A stretch of 64,000 bases of DNA from Salinarimonas soli (GTDB lineage Bacteria > Pseudomonadota > Alphaproteobacteria > Rhizobiales > Beijerinckiaceae), in NCBI RefSeq assembly GCF_008386575.1, contig NZ_VUOA01000001.1:32436-96435 (forward strand), given 5' to 3'. Each line of letters opens with the position of its first letter. Position 1 is the first letter of the stretch. This document shows positions 49,729 to 58,731 of this stretch, piece by piece. Made by a program: the position numbers and the translations under genes. The notes below the pieces were generated by a model, which saw only the letters and a list, made by a program, of their open reading frames with translations, made no database searches and had not been told where the DNA came from.

Positions 49729-51198
49729 ATGATGGAGCTTGGCCGCCGCAGCTTCACCCTCGACGACCAGGAACGCTTCGCGGGTCTCGCGGGCGACCGC
49801 AACCCGCTCCACGTCGACCGCTCCTATGCGCGGCGCACGATGCTGGGGGACGTGGTCGTCCATGGCCTTCACCAGGTGCTCTGGGCGCTCGACCGCCTCT
49901 ACGACGTCCACCCCGAGACCCCGGCGCCGGCGGCCCTCGACGTGCGGTTCCGGCGGGCGCTCCACCTCGACGAACCCGTCGAGCTCACCTTGCGTCCGGG
50001 CGGGCCGCAGGTGCTGCGCCTCCAGATCTCCCTGGCCGGCACACCATGCACCGACATCGCCGTGACCCTGCGCCCGCAGGGGGAGGCCGCCCCGGCGGAC
50101 CCGTCCCCCGCCACGGCGCAGGAGACGGCACGGGTGGGCGCGCAGCCCGTCGACCTGACGATCGAGGCCATGGCGGGCCGCTCGGGCGTGATCGACCGCT
50201 GCGCGGGCGATGCGCCGCTCGCGGCCGCCGCCCCGGCGGCCCACCGCCATGTGGGCGGCGGCGCCCTGGCCGAGCTCGTGGCCCTGAGCCGCCTCGTGGG
50301 CGTCGAGTGCCCAGGGCTGCACTCCCTGTTCAGCAGCTTCAAGGTGGCGCTCGCCGGCGAGCCCGGTGCGCCGCTCGCCTGGCGCACTCTTATGATCGAG
50401 CCGAAGTTCTCCATGGTGACCCTCGCGGTAGAGGGCGCTTTCCTGCGGGGCGAGGTCGTGGCCTTCGCGAGGCCCCGCCCCGTAGAGCAGCCCGCGGCCG
50501 CCGCTCTCCTGGGGGTCGTGGAGCGCGGCGCCTTCGCCGGGCGCCGGGCCCTCGTGATCGGCGGCTCGCGCGGGCTCGGCGAGGTCACGGCAAAGCTCAT
50601 CGCCGCCGGCGGCGGGTACCCGGTGGTCACCTATGCCAACGGGCAGGCTGAGGCCGAGCGGATCGCGGCCGACATCAGCACCGTCGGCACCGCGGCGGCC
50701 GAGAGGCTCGACGTCCTCGATCCGGACGAGGCCTTGGCGGGCATCATCGAGCGTCACGGCCCCTTCGACGAGATGTACTACTTCGCCACGCCGAAGATCT
50801 TCGTGCAGAAGGCCTCCTTCTTCGACGAGCGGCTCTTCCGATCCTTCTGCGAGGTCTATGTCGAGCGCTTTGCGGGGATCGTGCGCCGTCTCGCGGCCGC
50901 GGGGCCCGGCCCGCTGTCGGTTCTCTATCCCTCGACCCAGGCCCTCGACGAGCCTGTGCGCGACTTGGCCGAGTACGCCGCCGCCAAGGCAGCGGGCGAG
51001 GAGATCTGCCGGCTGCTCGCCCGCTTCACGCCGGGGCTCGCGATCGTGGCGCCGCGCCTGCCGCGCCTCGCCACGGACCAGACCGCCACCCTGCTGCCGG
51101 TTCCGGCCGCCGACCCCGTCGCCGTCATGCTGCCGGAGATCCGGCGCATGGCGGCGGGCGCGGCGTCGGCCCGGCCCGCCCCGGCCCTCGTGCCCTGA
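49729..51198 (+). CDS. MaoC-like hotdog plus SDR fusion protein
   Basis: 489 residues from ATG 49729. Residues about 5-110 are a MaoC-type hotdog (FAGLAGDRNPLHVDRSYA and VVVHGLHQVLWAL hold the catalytic Asp/His). Residues about 145-260 resemble a second hotdog (LVGVECPGLHSLFSSFKV). Residues from 275 are a short-chain dehydrogenase with GGSRGLGEVTAK and catalytic Ser and YAAAK (about 413-417). Such a protein could hydrate and reduce acyl groups on a carrier. It sits between a GNAT gene and a deacetylase gene in the polysaccharide region. Confidence 0.83.
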   Translation: MMELGRRSFTLDDQERFAGLAGDRNPLHVDRSYARRTMLGDVVVHGLHQVLWALDRLYDVHPETPAPAALDVRFRRALHLDEPVELTLRPGGPQVLRLQISLAGTPCTDIAVTLRPQGEAAPADPSPATAQETARVGAQPVDLTIEAMAGRSGVIDRCAGDAPLAAAAPAAHRHVGGGALAELVALSRLVGVECPGLHSLFSSFKVALAGEPGAPLAWRTLMIEPKFSMVTLAVEGAFLRGEVVAFARPRPVEQPAAAALLGVVERGAFAGRRALVIGGSRGLGEVTAKLIAAGGGYPVVTYANGQAEAERIAADISTVGTAAAERLDVLDPDEALAGIIERHGPFDEMYYFATPKIFVQKASFFDERLFRSFCEVYVERFAGIVRRLAAAGPGPLSVLYPSTQALDEPVRDLAEYAAAKAAGEEICRLLARFTPGLAIVAPRLPRLATDQTATLLPVPAADPVAVMLPEIRRMAAGAASARPAPALVP

Positions 51199-51224
51199 AC
51201 GCCCCCTCGACGCGGACACCCCAC

Positions 51225-52268
51225 GTGCCAAGCTTGCGCGAGTTGAAGGACCGGGCCTTGAGCCTGGTCGGACGGACCCCCGCCTTGCGCCTGCTCGGCC
51301 CTCGCTGGGCCGGGGCCGCGACGGTGATCATGTGCCACCGCGTCGTTCCCGACGACGCGACGGTCGCCAACATGCCGCTCTCGATCCGGCAGGGCTACCT
51401 TGCGGCGGTCGCCGACGAGGTCGTGCGGCGCGGTCTCGACGTGGTGAGCCTCGACGAGCTCCACAGGCGCCTTGCGGCCGGCGCTCCCCCGCCCCGCCCC
51501 ATGGTGGTCTTCACCTTCGACGACGGCTACCGCGACAACCTCACGCTTGCGGCGCCGGTCTTCGCGAAGCGGCGCCTGCCCTGGACGCTCTTCCTGACCA
51601 CGGGCTTCCCGGACCGCTCCTGCGACTATTGGTGGGGCGTCCTGGAGGCCGTCGTGCTCCGGCACGAGCGCGTCGAGATCGAGCTGCCGGGCTGGCACGC
51701 CGCCTACCCGGCCGGCAGCCCCGCCGAGAAGCGCGCTGCCTTCGCCGCCATCGCGGCGCGTGCCGATCCCAAGGCCCTCGCGGCCTATCTCTGGGCGCGC
51801 TACGGCCTGACCGAGGCGGCGGCGCTCGAGGAGGACGCCATGTCATGGGCGGAGGTGAACCGGCTCGCGGCGGGCGGCCTCGTCGAGATCGGGGCCCACA
51901 CCATCACCCATCGGGCGCTCGCAGGGCTGCCGGCCGAGGAGGCTCGCCACGAGATGGAGGGCTCGCGGGCCCGCATCCGGGAGATGACGGGGATCGAGGC
52001 GGCCCATTTCGCGTATCCGTTCGGCGATCCCGGCTCGGCGGGCGAGCGCGAGTTTCGCCTCGCCCGCGAGGCGGGCTTCCGGACGGCGGTGACGACGATC
52101 CCCTCGAACGTGTTCGCGGGGGGCGGACAGGACCTCCAGGCGCTGCCCCGGCTCGGCCTCGACGGGCGCGACCAGACCCTTTCGCAGCTTGCCGTGCACC
52201 TGTCCGGCTTGACGAGCCTCGTCACCCTGCGGCGGCGCCACCCGCTCCTCGCGGCCCGCCCCGCCTGA
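51225..52268 (+). CDS. Polysaccharide deacetylase
   Basis: 347 residues from GTG 51225. A NodB-type domain contains VVFTFDDGYRDNLTLA (catalytic Asp pair), VEIGAHTITHRALAG (metal His pair) and AHFAYPFGDPGS (motif 3). The family removes N- or O-acetyl groups from polysaccharide or lipid-linked sugars. No signal peptide is seen, so it may act in the cytoplasm. It follows the MaoC-SDR gene after 26 bases. Confidence 0.88.
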   Translation: MPSLRELKDRALSLVGRTPALRLLGPRWAGAATVIMCHRVVPDDATVANMPLSIRQGYLAAVADEVVRRGLDVVSLDELHRRLAAGAPPPRPMVVFTFDDGYRDNLTLAAPVFAKRRLPWTLFLTTGFPDRSCDYWWGVLEAVVLRHERVEIELPGWHAAYPAGSPAEKRAAFAAIAARADPKALAAYLWARYGLTEAAALEEDAMSWAEVNRLAAGGLVEIGAHTITHRALAGLPAEEARHEMEGSRARIREMTGIEAAHFAYPFGDPGSAGEREFRLAREAGFRTAVTTIPSNVFAGGGQDLQALPRLGLDGRDQTLSQLAVHLSGLTSLVTLRRRHPLLAARPA

Positions 52269-52271
52269 CCT

Positions 52272-53789
52272 TCAAGGCGTGAGCGCCGGGCGGCTCCGGC
52301 GGAAGCGGATTCCGCCGAGCAGGCGGCGCAGCGGCCTGTGGGCGCGGGCGCCGAGCCAGAGCACGGCCGCCGCGAACTGGAAGCTCAGGAACAGCATCGG
52401 ATCGACGCTGATCCCGCCCACGGAGAGAATCAGGAAGATCGCCAGGATCAGCAGGCGCATCGGCCCCGGCCAGTGCTGCCCGATATAGCGATAGGTGAGA
52501 TAGGGCAGCCAGCGCGCCAGCACGAGCGCGAGCAGCAGCTTGATCCCGATGAGGTTCATCGGCACGAGCACCGCGTAGCCGACGGACCGGAAGATCTGAA
52601 GGACCGGGTACAGGAACGAGCGCGTGTGCGTGTCGACCCGATTGTAGAGCCAGTACACCCCGCGGGCCGCGGCGAGATAGGCAGTCCAGATCGCGAAGGT
52701 GATCGCGAAAGCGGGGGCGAGGTCGATCCCCGCGTCGAGATGCGGGAGCTCCGGCCCGTTCGTCGCGACGAGGAGCAGGATCGCCGGGGCGGAGCAGAGG
52801 AGCGCGGTCAGCCAGGCCACGGGCGGGCTCAGGCGCCGGCCCTCGCGCACCGCCGCCGGAGGCATGTTCGGGACCGCCTCGTGCTTCGTCGCGACGAGGT
52901 CGTTCTCGGCATAGCCGATCTCGTAGATCATCCAGAAGCAGAGATGGAGGACGAGAAGGCTCACGGCGCCTGCGACGGGGGATGGCATCAGCCAAGCCGA
53001 GGCAAGGCACAGGAGCAGCACGTCCTCGAGCAGGACATGCTGGAGGATGTAGCGCTGGCCGGGACGCTTCCCGAGCTCCGTATAGGCAAAGGGCAGGTAG
53101 CTGTGGGAGAAGGCGGGCTCGTAGCGCGCCTCGGGCCAGCGCACGAGAAGGGGCGTGCCGCAGGCGTCGAGCAGATCGGCATCCTCCGGGCTGTCGGTGA
53201 CCACGATCGCCCGGGCGACGGTCCCGTCGCCGAGGGCGGTGCGGACCGCCGCACCCTTGCCCTGCCGCCGGATGCGGCGGAGCGACCAGAGCCGGTCGCT
53301 GGCGCAAAGCGGCATCGCCGGCGCGAACCGCGCCAGAAGAGGCCCCACCAGAGCGTCGAAGCCGAGCGTCGCGACCCGGACGCCGAGATCGGGCCGTGCG
53401 CTCAGCGCATCCAGAAGGGGGCGGTTGGCGAAGCCTGGACCGATGCGGCGGGCGCGCAGGCGCCACAAGGGCAGGCTCCAGGGCATCAGCAGGCTCGCCG
53501 CCATCACGCGGCACCAGTCGCGGTGGACCCGGCGCTTGTCGGCCCCCGGCAGGAGGAACCACGGCCGCAGGAGGTCGACGAGGGCGAGAACGAGCAAGCC
53601 GAGGACGCGCGGGCGCAGCGACCGCAGGTACTCTTCTGTCGAGTTGCGCAGCCACAGGGTCTCGTCGAAGTCGACGATCACCGGCCTGGCGTGCTCCGCC
53701 CGGGCGATCGCCGCGTCGACCGCACCCGGCTCCCGCAGGAGATGCCGGGCGGCGTCGAGGGCCGGAGGGGACTTGTCTTCGAGGGTCAT
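52272..53789 (-). CDS. HAD-like domain fused to a polytopic membrane domain
   Basis: 505 residues. The N-terminal part holds VIVDFDETLWLRNST (HAD motif I, D-x-D-x-T) and a late VVTDSPEDADLLDA, as in HAD phosphatases. From about residue 250 there are about seven to eight membrane helices, with polar motifs EIGYAENDLVATKHE and YNRVDTHTR on the same side. HAD-UbiA prenyltransferase fusions have this layout, but the NDxxDxxxD of UbiA is not intact, so the membrane domain is unassigned. A transfer or processing of a polyprenyl-linked sugar is possible. Convergent with the deacetylase gene. Confidence 0.72.
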   Translation of the reverse strand: MTLEDKSPPALDAARHLLREPGAVDAAIARAEHARPVIVDFDETLWLRNSTEEYLRSLRPRVLGLLVLALVDLLRPWFLLPGADKRRVHRDWCRVMAASLLMPWSLPLWRLRARRIGPGFANRPLLDALSARPDLGVRVATLGFDALVGPLLARFAPAMPLCASDRLWSLRRIRRQGKGAAVRTALGDGTVARAIVVTDSPEDADLLDACGTPLLVRWPEARYEPAFSHSYLPFAYTELGKRPGQRYILQHVLLEDVLLLCLASAWLMPSPVAGAVSLLVLHLCFWMIYEIGYAENDLVATKHEAVPNMPPAAVREGRRLSPPVAWLTALLCSAPAILLLVATNGPELPHLDAGIDLAPAFAITFAIWTAYLAAARGVYWLYNRVDTHTRSFLYPVLQIFRSVGYAVLVPMNLIGIKLLLALVLARWLPYLTYRYIGQHWPGPMRLLILAIFLILSVGGISVDPMLFLSFQFAAAVLWLGARAHRPLRRLLGGIRFRRSRPALTP

Positions 53790-54273
53790 GACCCACCTGA
53801 TTGCGCCAAACCACGCTGGACGGGTCGCCGCCGGAACGCCGGGACGGCGTTCAACCGGGGCGGACGGGGCCCCGATTGGGCGAGATGCTCTCGTGTGCCG
53901 CGCCTGGCCTGCAGGCCTCGGCGGGGACTATAAAGGAGGCTAGGGCGGATTGACAGGGACCCGCCGCTGGCCGTGACGGCTCGCGACACGGCGCGGCATC
54001 GACGCGGGCGGGACACGAACGCTGCCGAGCATGACCGTGCGCCGCCACCAGCGGTAGCGCAACCGATCCTCATCCAGCATGCGCGCTCTGTACAATCCGC
54101 TCGCCCTGTCCGTTAACCGATCCCAAACGCCGATCCGGCGCGCCGGTTCCATCGGACCCGCGAAATCGTCCGGTGGCCTTGAAACCGTCGCCGGGGGATC
54201 GGCATTATGAAGCGGGGCATTTCGTCGGCCCCGGCATTCCCTCACGAGAGCTCCCCGCGAGCCGCCCTCCATC
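53790..54273. other. Intergenic region between divergent genes
   Basis: 484 bases between the HAD-membrane gene and the FkbH-like gene, probably with both promoters. GTTAACC at 54112-54118 is a CtrA-type half site at most. Open frames through it lack recognisable protein character, and no RNA gene was seen. Confidence 0.5.
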
Positions 54274-55881
54274 ATGAACCTCTATCTCACCGGCAACTTC
54301 ACGCTGGCTCCCCTGAAGCCGTTCCTGCGCGGGCATCAGGTTCGCGTCGGCGACTTCAACGACTACAAGACGGTGCTGCTTGGCGGCCGCCGCGAGGCCC
54401 TCGAGGGCTGCGGCGCCGTCGTGTGCCTCCTCGACGGCGTCGAGGTGGCGGCCGAGCTCGGCTTCGACGAGCACGCCATCGCCTCCGTCCTCGACGGCTA
54501 CGCCGAGGCCTGCGCCGCCTTCGCGGCCTCGCATCCCGACATCCTCCTCGTCGCCTCGACGGTGCGCCTGCCGGCCCACGGCCCGGCCTCGTTCAGCGAC
54601 ACGATCGCGGATGCAGGTTTTCCGGCCCTCGAAGCCTCTCTCCACCGCCGCCTCGCCGCGCTGGCGGCGGAGCGCCGCAACGTGGTCGTGTTCGATCTCG
54701 CGCGCCTCATCGGGCAGGTGGGCGAGCGGGCGGCCTACGCGCCAGCCATGCGCTACGCGGCCCGGTTCGGCTTCGCTCCGGCCTTCGCCCGCGAGGTCGG
54801 CACGGCCCTGGACCAGGTGCTGCGCGCGGGGTTGCAGCAGTCCCGCAAGGTCCTGGTGCTCGACTTCGACAACACGCTCTGGGGCGGCGTCGTGGGCGAG
54901 GTGGGCGCGCACGGGATCGCCGTCTCGCAGGACGGGATCGGGCGCGCCTTCCGCCACTTCCAGATGGCGGTGCAGCGCCTCGCCCGCCGCGGCATCCTCC
55001 TCGTCGGCCTGACCAAGAACAACGAGGCCGACGTCGACGAGGTGTTCTCGGACAACGACATGATGGTGCTGCGGAAAGACGACTTCGTCCGCATCTGCGC
55101 CAACTGGGAGGTCAAGGCGAGCAACCTGATGGAGGTGGCCAAGGGCCTCAATCTCGGCCTCGACAGCTTCGTGCTCATCGACGACAACCCAGTCGAGCGC
55201 AGCGCCATGCGCGAGATGCTCCCCATGGTGGCGGTGCCGGAGTTCCCCGCCTCGCCCGAGCTCCTTCCGACGTGGTTCCTGGAGAGCGTGGTTCCCGAAT
55301 ATTTCCCTGCCTACCGCATCACCCAGGAGGACCGGGCCAAGGCGGAGCAGTACAAGGCGAACCTCAAGCGGGCCGAGATGCAGGGCGCCATCTCTCTCGA
55401 CGAGTTCATCGCCAACCTCGACATCCGGCTCGACTTCCGCGTCAACGACCAGCGCGACATCGTGCGGGTGAGCCAGATGACCCAGAAGACCAACCAGTTC
55501 AACCTGACCACGCGGCGCTACTCGGTGGCCGACATCGAGGGCCTGCTGGCACGGGGCGACCACGACATCGTCTCGATGAGCTACGAGGACAAGTTCGGCA
55601 AGGAGGGCGTGGTCGGCCTCGCGATCCTTGACGGAACCGCGGGCGAGATCGACACTTTCCTCCTGAGCTGCCGCGTCATCGGCCGCACGGTCGAGGACCA
55701 GCTCCTGCGCAAGGTCGAGGAGCGGGCCGCCGCGCGGGGGCACCACGAGATCCGCGCGGCCTTCCGCCCGACCCCGAAGAACCAGGTCGCCCAGTCCTTC
55801 CTCCCCAGCCAGGGGTTCGTCCCGCAGGGGGACGCCAGCTCCGACATCCACCTCTACAGGAAACCCATCAATGCTCGTTGA
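54274..55881 (+). CDS. FkbH-like HAD-IIIC protein
   Basis: 535 residues. The catalytic HAD-IIIC core is VLVLDFDNTLWGGVVGE (D197, D199), followed by LVGLTKNNEADV and SFVLIDDNPVERSAMRE. The C-terminal 200 residues form the acyltransferase-like part of FkbH proteins (VSQMTQKTNQFNLTTRRYS; MSYEDKFGKEGVVG). FkbH enzymes load glyceryl from 1,3-bisphosphoglycerate onto an ACP. An ACP gene overlaps its end by 11 bases, which strongly suggests a partner carrier. Confidence 0.9.
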   Translation: MNLYLTGNFTLAPLKPFLRGHQVRVGDFNDYKTVLLGGRREALEGCGAVVCLLDGVEVAAELGFDEHAIASVLDGYAEACAAFAASHPDILLVASTVRLPAHGPASFSDTIADAGFPALEASLHRRLAALAAERRNVVVFDLARLIGQVGERAAYAPAMRYAARFGFAPAFAREVGTALDQVLRAGLQQSRKVLVLDFDNTLWGGVVGEVGAHGIAVSQDGIGRAFRHFQMAVQRLARRGILLVGLTKNNEADVDEVFSDNDMMVLRKDDFVRICANWEVKASNLMEVAKGLNLGLDSFVLIDDNPVERSAMREMLPMVAVPEFPASPELLPTWFLESVVPEYFPAYRITQEDRAKAEQYKANLKRAEMQGAISLDEFIANLDIRLDFRVNDQRDIVRVSQMTQKTNQFNLTTRRYSVADIEGLLARGDHDIVSMSYEDKFGKEGVVGLAILDGTAGEIDTFLLSCRVIGRTVEDQLLRKVEERAAARGHHEIRAAFRPTPKNQVAQSFLPSQGFVPQGDASSDIHLYRKPINAR

Positions 55882-56116
55882 CGACATCCGCCGGATCATC
55901 GCCGAGACCCTGGAGCTGTCCGTCGAGGAGGTGCCGGCCGACGCGGAAGCCTCCCGGATCGAGAAGTGGGACTCGCTTGCGCAGATCAACATCTGCATGA
56001 CCGTCCAGGGCACCTACGGAATCGACATGAGCGTCGAGGAGATCACGGACACCCTCTCCGTGCCCGGCTTCGTCGAGCTCGTCCGCCGCAAGGCGCCCGC
56101 AGCCCAGGCGGGCTGA
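55871..56116 (+). CDS. Acyl carrier protein
   Basis: 81 residues. The phosphopantetheine site is Ser35 in KWDSLAQINI, with the four-helix acidic layout of ACPs. This is not the fatty-acid AcpP (which reads DSLDxVE); it is a dedicated carrier. It overlaps the FkbH-like gene by 11 bases and so is made together with it. Confidence 0.9.
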   Translation: MLVDDIRRIIAETLELSVEEVPADAEASRIEKWDSLAQINICMTVQGTYGIDMSVEEITDTLSVPGFVELVRRKAPAAQAG

Positions 56117-56257
56117 CGGGCGTCCCCCTGCCCGCCGCGCCGCCGTTCTCGGGGCGCGGCCCGTAGCCTTCCGGACGTGGCCGAGGCCGCCTGGATCGGC
56201 TAGACCGGCGTGGCAGGGGTCGGCCGCGCCTCGGATCGAACCGGACGGGTCGCCCCT

Positions 56258-56271
56258 TTAACGGACGTTAA
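56258..56271. promoter_or_regulatory. Short palindrome, possible operator
   Basis: TTAACG-GA-CGTTAA, a perfect 6-2-6 inverted repeat upstream of the next gene. It resembles a CtrA box but the TTAA half-sites are six, not seven, bases apart. Weak. Confidence 0.3.
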
Positions 56272-56322
56272 CTTCTTCGGTGCATGTTGCGCGAGAAGAA
56301 GACACCACGGCCAGGGGGCTTG

Positions 56323-56766
56323 ATGTTCAACCGGATTCGCGCGGCCGCCTCGTCCTATCTGTTCTCCAGACGGGCACGGGCGCTCCTCAAGGACGTCGAG
56401 ACGTTCGAGCGAACCGATCCCTCCTACCGGCTCTACCTCGCCCACGAATACCGGCGCATCCTCGCGGACCGCGACAGGGTCCTTGCGATTCCCGCGCAGG
56501 ACGACCGCCTCGCCGCCATCCGTGAGCACGGCATGCGGGCCATGGCGGCGCGCAAGCAGGCCGCGGAGGACGGCGGGCGCTCGGCCCTTCATCCCGGCTG
56601 GAACGTAGCGGCGGTCGAGGAAGGCGTGTTCTCCGTCGAGCTCGGCATCCTGTGCGGGCACCTGGCCTTAGGCCACCGAGACTGGATCGAGACGGCCCTG
56701 CGGTTGCGCTGCGGCCCTGCCGCCGACGAGATGCACGCCGCCGACCGCCTGCGCCGGGCCGTCTGA
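56323..56766 (+). CDS. Unknown protein next to the ACP gene
   Basis: 147 residues from ATG 56323, which has AGGGGG upstream; an ATG at 56284 would add 13. Largely helical and rich in Arg and Ala (FNRIRAAASSYLFSRRARAL), with LILCG-like hydrophobic patches (FSVELGILCGHLALG) but no clear membrane helix. No family recognised. Follows the ACP gene and may be part of the same modification locus. Confidence 0.6.
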   Translation: MFNRIRAAASSYLFSRRARALLKDVETFERTDPSYRLYLAHEYRRILADRDRVLAIPAQDDRLAAIREHGMRAMAARKQAAEDGGRSALHPGWNVAAVEEGVFSVELGILCGHLALGHRDWIETALRLRCGPAADEMHAADRLRRAV

Positions 56767-56957
56767 GCGCCCAGGCGCTACGCCCTCTTCAGGCGGGCGC
56801 TCATCCGGCAAGGCGCCGCACCCTGCCCCTCATGACGGATGGATGCGGCGACGCGCCGGCGAGAGCGGCCGCGTTCACCAGGAATCACAAGGGTCTGGAT
56901 CCGGAGCGGGTTCATCTGCATTATTGCCAAGCTTCTTCCGGAGCTTGTGTGAGGCGT

Positions 56958-58073
56958 ATGATGACCGACCCGCTGCTGACCCGTCGAACCGCCCTTTCCA
57001 CCCTGGCCGGCGCTCTCGTCGGCTCGGCTCTGCCAGGGGAGGCCGTCGCCAACCAGCGCCCCCGCCCGGCCGCGGCCGCCGCCGGACCGCGATGCGAGCC
57101 CGGCGCCGCGGGCCGCTCCTGCGCCGACCTCTGGCTGCCCCCCGAGGTCGAGGCGACGCCAGCCTTCTTCGACGGCTTCGAGACGTTCTCGCTGCGCACC
57201 TGCCCCGGCCGGCGCAACCTGCTCACGGGGCTGCGGCAGGAGGGCGGCGCCCCCGATATCGGCCTGTTCTGGCGCCGCTCCGAGGCGATCGAGAACCGCC
57301 TCGGCTACAAATACGGCACGGGCCGCTACGTGCCCCGCTTCCGCTGGCCGGAGGGGGCGCTCGGCCAGCCGGGCTCGGAGGGCGCCACGCCCACCGCCTT
57401 CATGGTCGATCCGGAGCATCCGGCCTGGAAGGGCTACAGCCCCTTCCGCAACGTCCGCCCCTCCGTCGCGGGGCTCGTCCTCGAGCGCACGCCCGCGCAT
57501 CTGCAGGGCGTCGTTCCCGTCGAGCCCCTCACGGGCCAGCCCTACCAATATCTCTCGGGCCACTTCACGACCCGTTGGACCCATGCTCAGAAATGGGGGT
57601 TCTTCCGGGCCGGGCTCAAGCTGCCTAAGGGCCTGGGGCTGTGGCCGACCTTCACTCTCATGCCCGACCAGCCCAAGGCCGACGGCAGCTGGTGGCCGCC
57701 TGCCATCATGGTGATGGAGAGCGTGGGCGAGACCGACACCTATTACACGACCCTCCATCACACGGGCGAGGACGGCCAGAGGAAGCAGATCACGACGCCC
57801 GTGACCCGCAAGACCCTCGACACGGAGTTCCACGACTACGCCCTGCTATGGACGCCGGAGAAGCTCGTCTTCTACTTCGACGGCGCGCCCGTGGCCGAGG
57901 TGCCGGCCCAGGCCGAGACGAACACCGTGAACATGTACGTGGCCATCGGCCTATCCTGCGGCGGGAACTGGGGGTCCCTGCCCGGCGACGAGGCGCTGCC
58001 GGCGGTGCTCGAGATCGATTATCTCGGCATTCATCGGCTGAAGGCCCCGCTGCAGGCCACGGCCCAGCCCTGA
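56958..58073 (+). CDS. GH16-family protein with altered catalytic motif
   Basis: 371 residues. A Tat-like signal (LLTRRTALSTLAGALVG) precedes a GH16 jelly-roll: YLSGHFTTRWTHAQKWGFFRAGLKLPKGLG, then the position of the catalytic EIDxxE is SWWPPAIMVMESVG, so Ala249 and Met251 stand where the nucleophile Glu and the Asp belong; Glu254 (acid/base) is kept. TYYTTLHH, FHDYALLWTPEKLVFYFDG and LEIDYLG are intact. Likely secreted; catalytic activity is doubtful. Met at 56961 is an alternative start. Confidence 0.85.
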   Translation: MMTDPLLTRRTALSTLAGALVGSALPGEAVANQRPRPAAAAAGPRCEPGAAGRSCADLWLPPEVEATPAFFDGFETFSLRTCPGRRNLLTGLRQEGGAPDIGLFWRRSEAIENRLGYKYGTGRYVPRFRWPEGALGQPGSEGATPTAFMVDPEHPAWKGYSPFRNVRPSVAGLVLERTPAHLQGVVPVEPLTGQPYQYLSGHFTTRWTHAQKWGFFRAGLKLPKGLGLWPTFTLMPDQPKADGSWWPPAIMVMESVGETDTYYTTLHHTGEDGQRKQITTPVTRKTLDTEFHDYALLWTPEKLVFYFDGAPVAEVPAQAETNTVNMYVAIGLSCGGNWGSLPGDEALPAVLEIDYLGIHRLKAPLQATAQP

Positions 58074-58178
58074 TGGGGCGCTCCCGCCGGGATCCGGACA
58101 ATTGAAGCCGTCCGGCTAACGAAGCGGGAGCATCCCTTCCGCTACGGTAAGGCTCGGACGGCAGTCGCGGAGGGTCCC

Positions 58179-58454
58179 ATGTTCCTGGTGTTGTTCGTCG
58201 GTCTTGCCGGCGGCCTTGCGACGGTGGCTCTCGTCGAGCCCTCCCATGGGCTGTTCCTTGGCCTGCTCGCGGCTCCGCTGGGCGGCAGCGCCCTGGCGAG
58301 CGTCGCCGTCGCCTTCCTGATCTGGCGCACCCGCCACGCCGATCTCGACGAGCTCGCCGACGAGATGGTGGCGGATCTCAGAGGCGTCTCGGCCGAGCGC
58401 TCCGACGGCACCCGCCCGGCCGGGCGCAAGGGAGCGGCGCGCGAGGTCGCGTGA
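58179..58454 (+). CDS. Small membrane protein, unknown
   Basis: 91 residues with GGAGG before the ATG. Two hydrophobic segments (about 1-18 and 25-49) and a charged Arg/Lys-rich tail. No family recognised. Confidence 0.65.
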   Translation: MFLVLFVGLAGGLATVALVEPSHGLFLGLLAAPLGGSALASVAVAFLIWRTRHADLDELADEMVADLRGVSAERSDGTRPAGRKGAAREVA

Positions 58455-58638
58455 GGCCCGCAGGCCGCCCCACCGTGACGGGATCGACGCGGAAAATCCT
58501 GTGATCCTGTCACGATCCCATTGGCGCCACCGCGCGATCGGTGCATCATCGTCCCGCGGCAGCTGACTCGGCGGCGCTCTCACGGGCGCCGCGCCTGAAG
58601 CCTTGCGCTTCGGGGTAGGCCATGGAGGGGCCTGCTCG

Positions 58639-58731
58639 ATGATGCTGATCGCAATCCTGTGGCTTGCCTGCGTCGCCATTTTCCTCAACGCCGTCGCACG
58701 GGCGCCTGCCCTCGACGATGGGCCCGACTGA
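58639..58731 (+). CDS. Tiny membrane peptide, copy 1
   Basis: 30 residues starting MMLIAILWLACVAIFLN, one membrane helix, then VARAPALDDGPD. GGAGGGG lies eight bases before the ATG. It is clearly related to the peptide at 59474-59584 (shared LACxAxFLxAxxRAPxL). Ordinary gene finders miss such lengths. Role unknown. Confidence 0.65.
   Translation: MMLIAILWLACVAIFLNAVARAPALDDGPD

Noticed and set aside
53940-54275. 111-residue minus-strand frame upstream of the FkbH-like gene
   Set aside because: No ribosome-binding site, no hydrophobic or domain pattern, and it would overlap the likely promoter region.
56258-56271. CtrA box before the unknown gene at 56323
   Set aside because: The TTAA half-sites are six bases apart, not the seven of CtrA sites, so only a weak palindrome is recorded.
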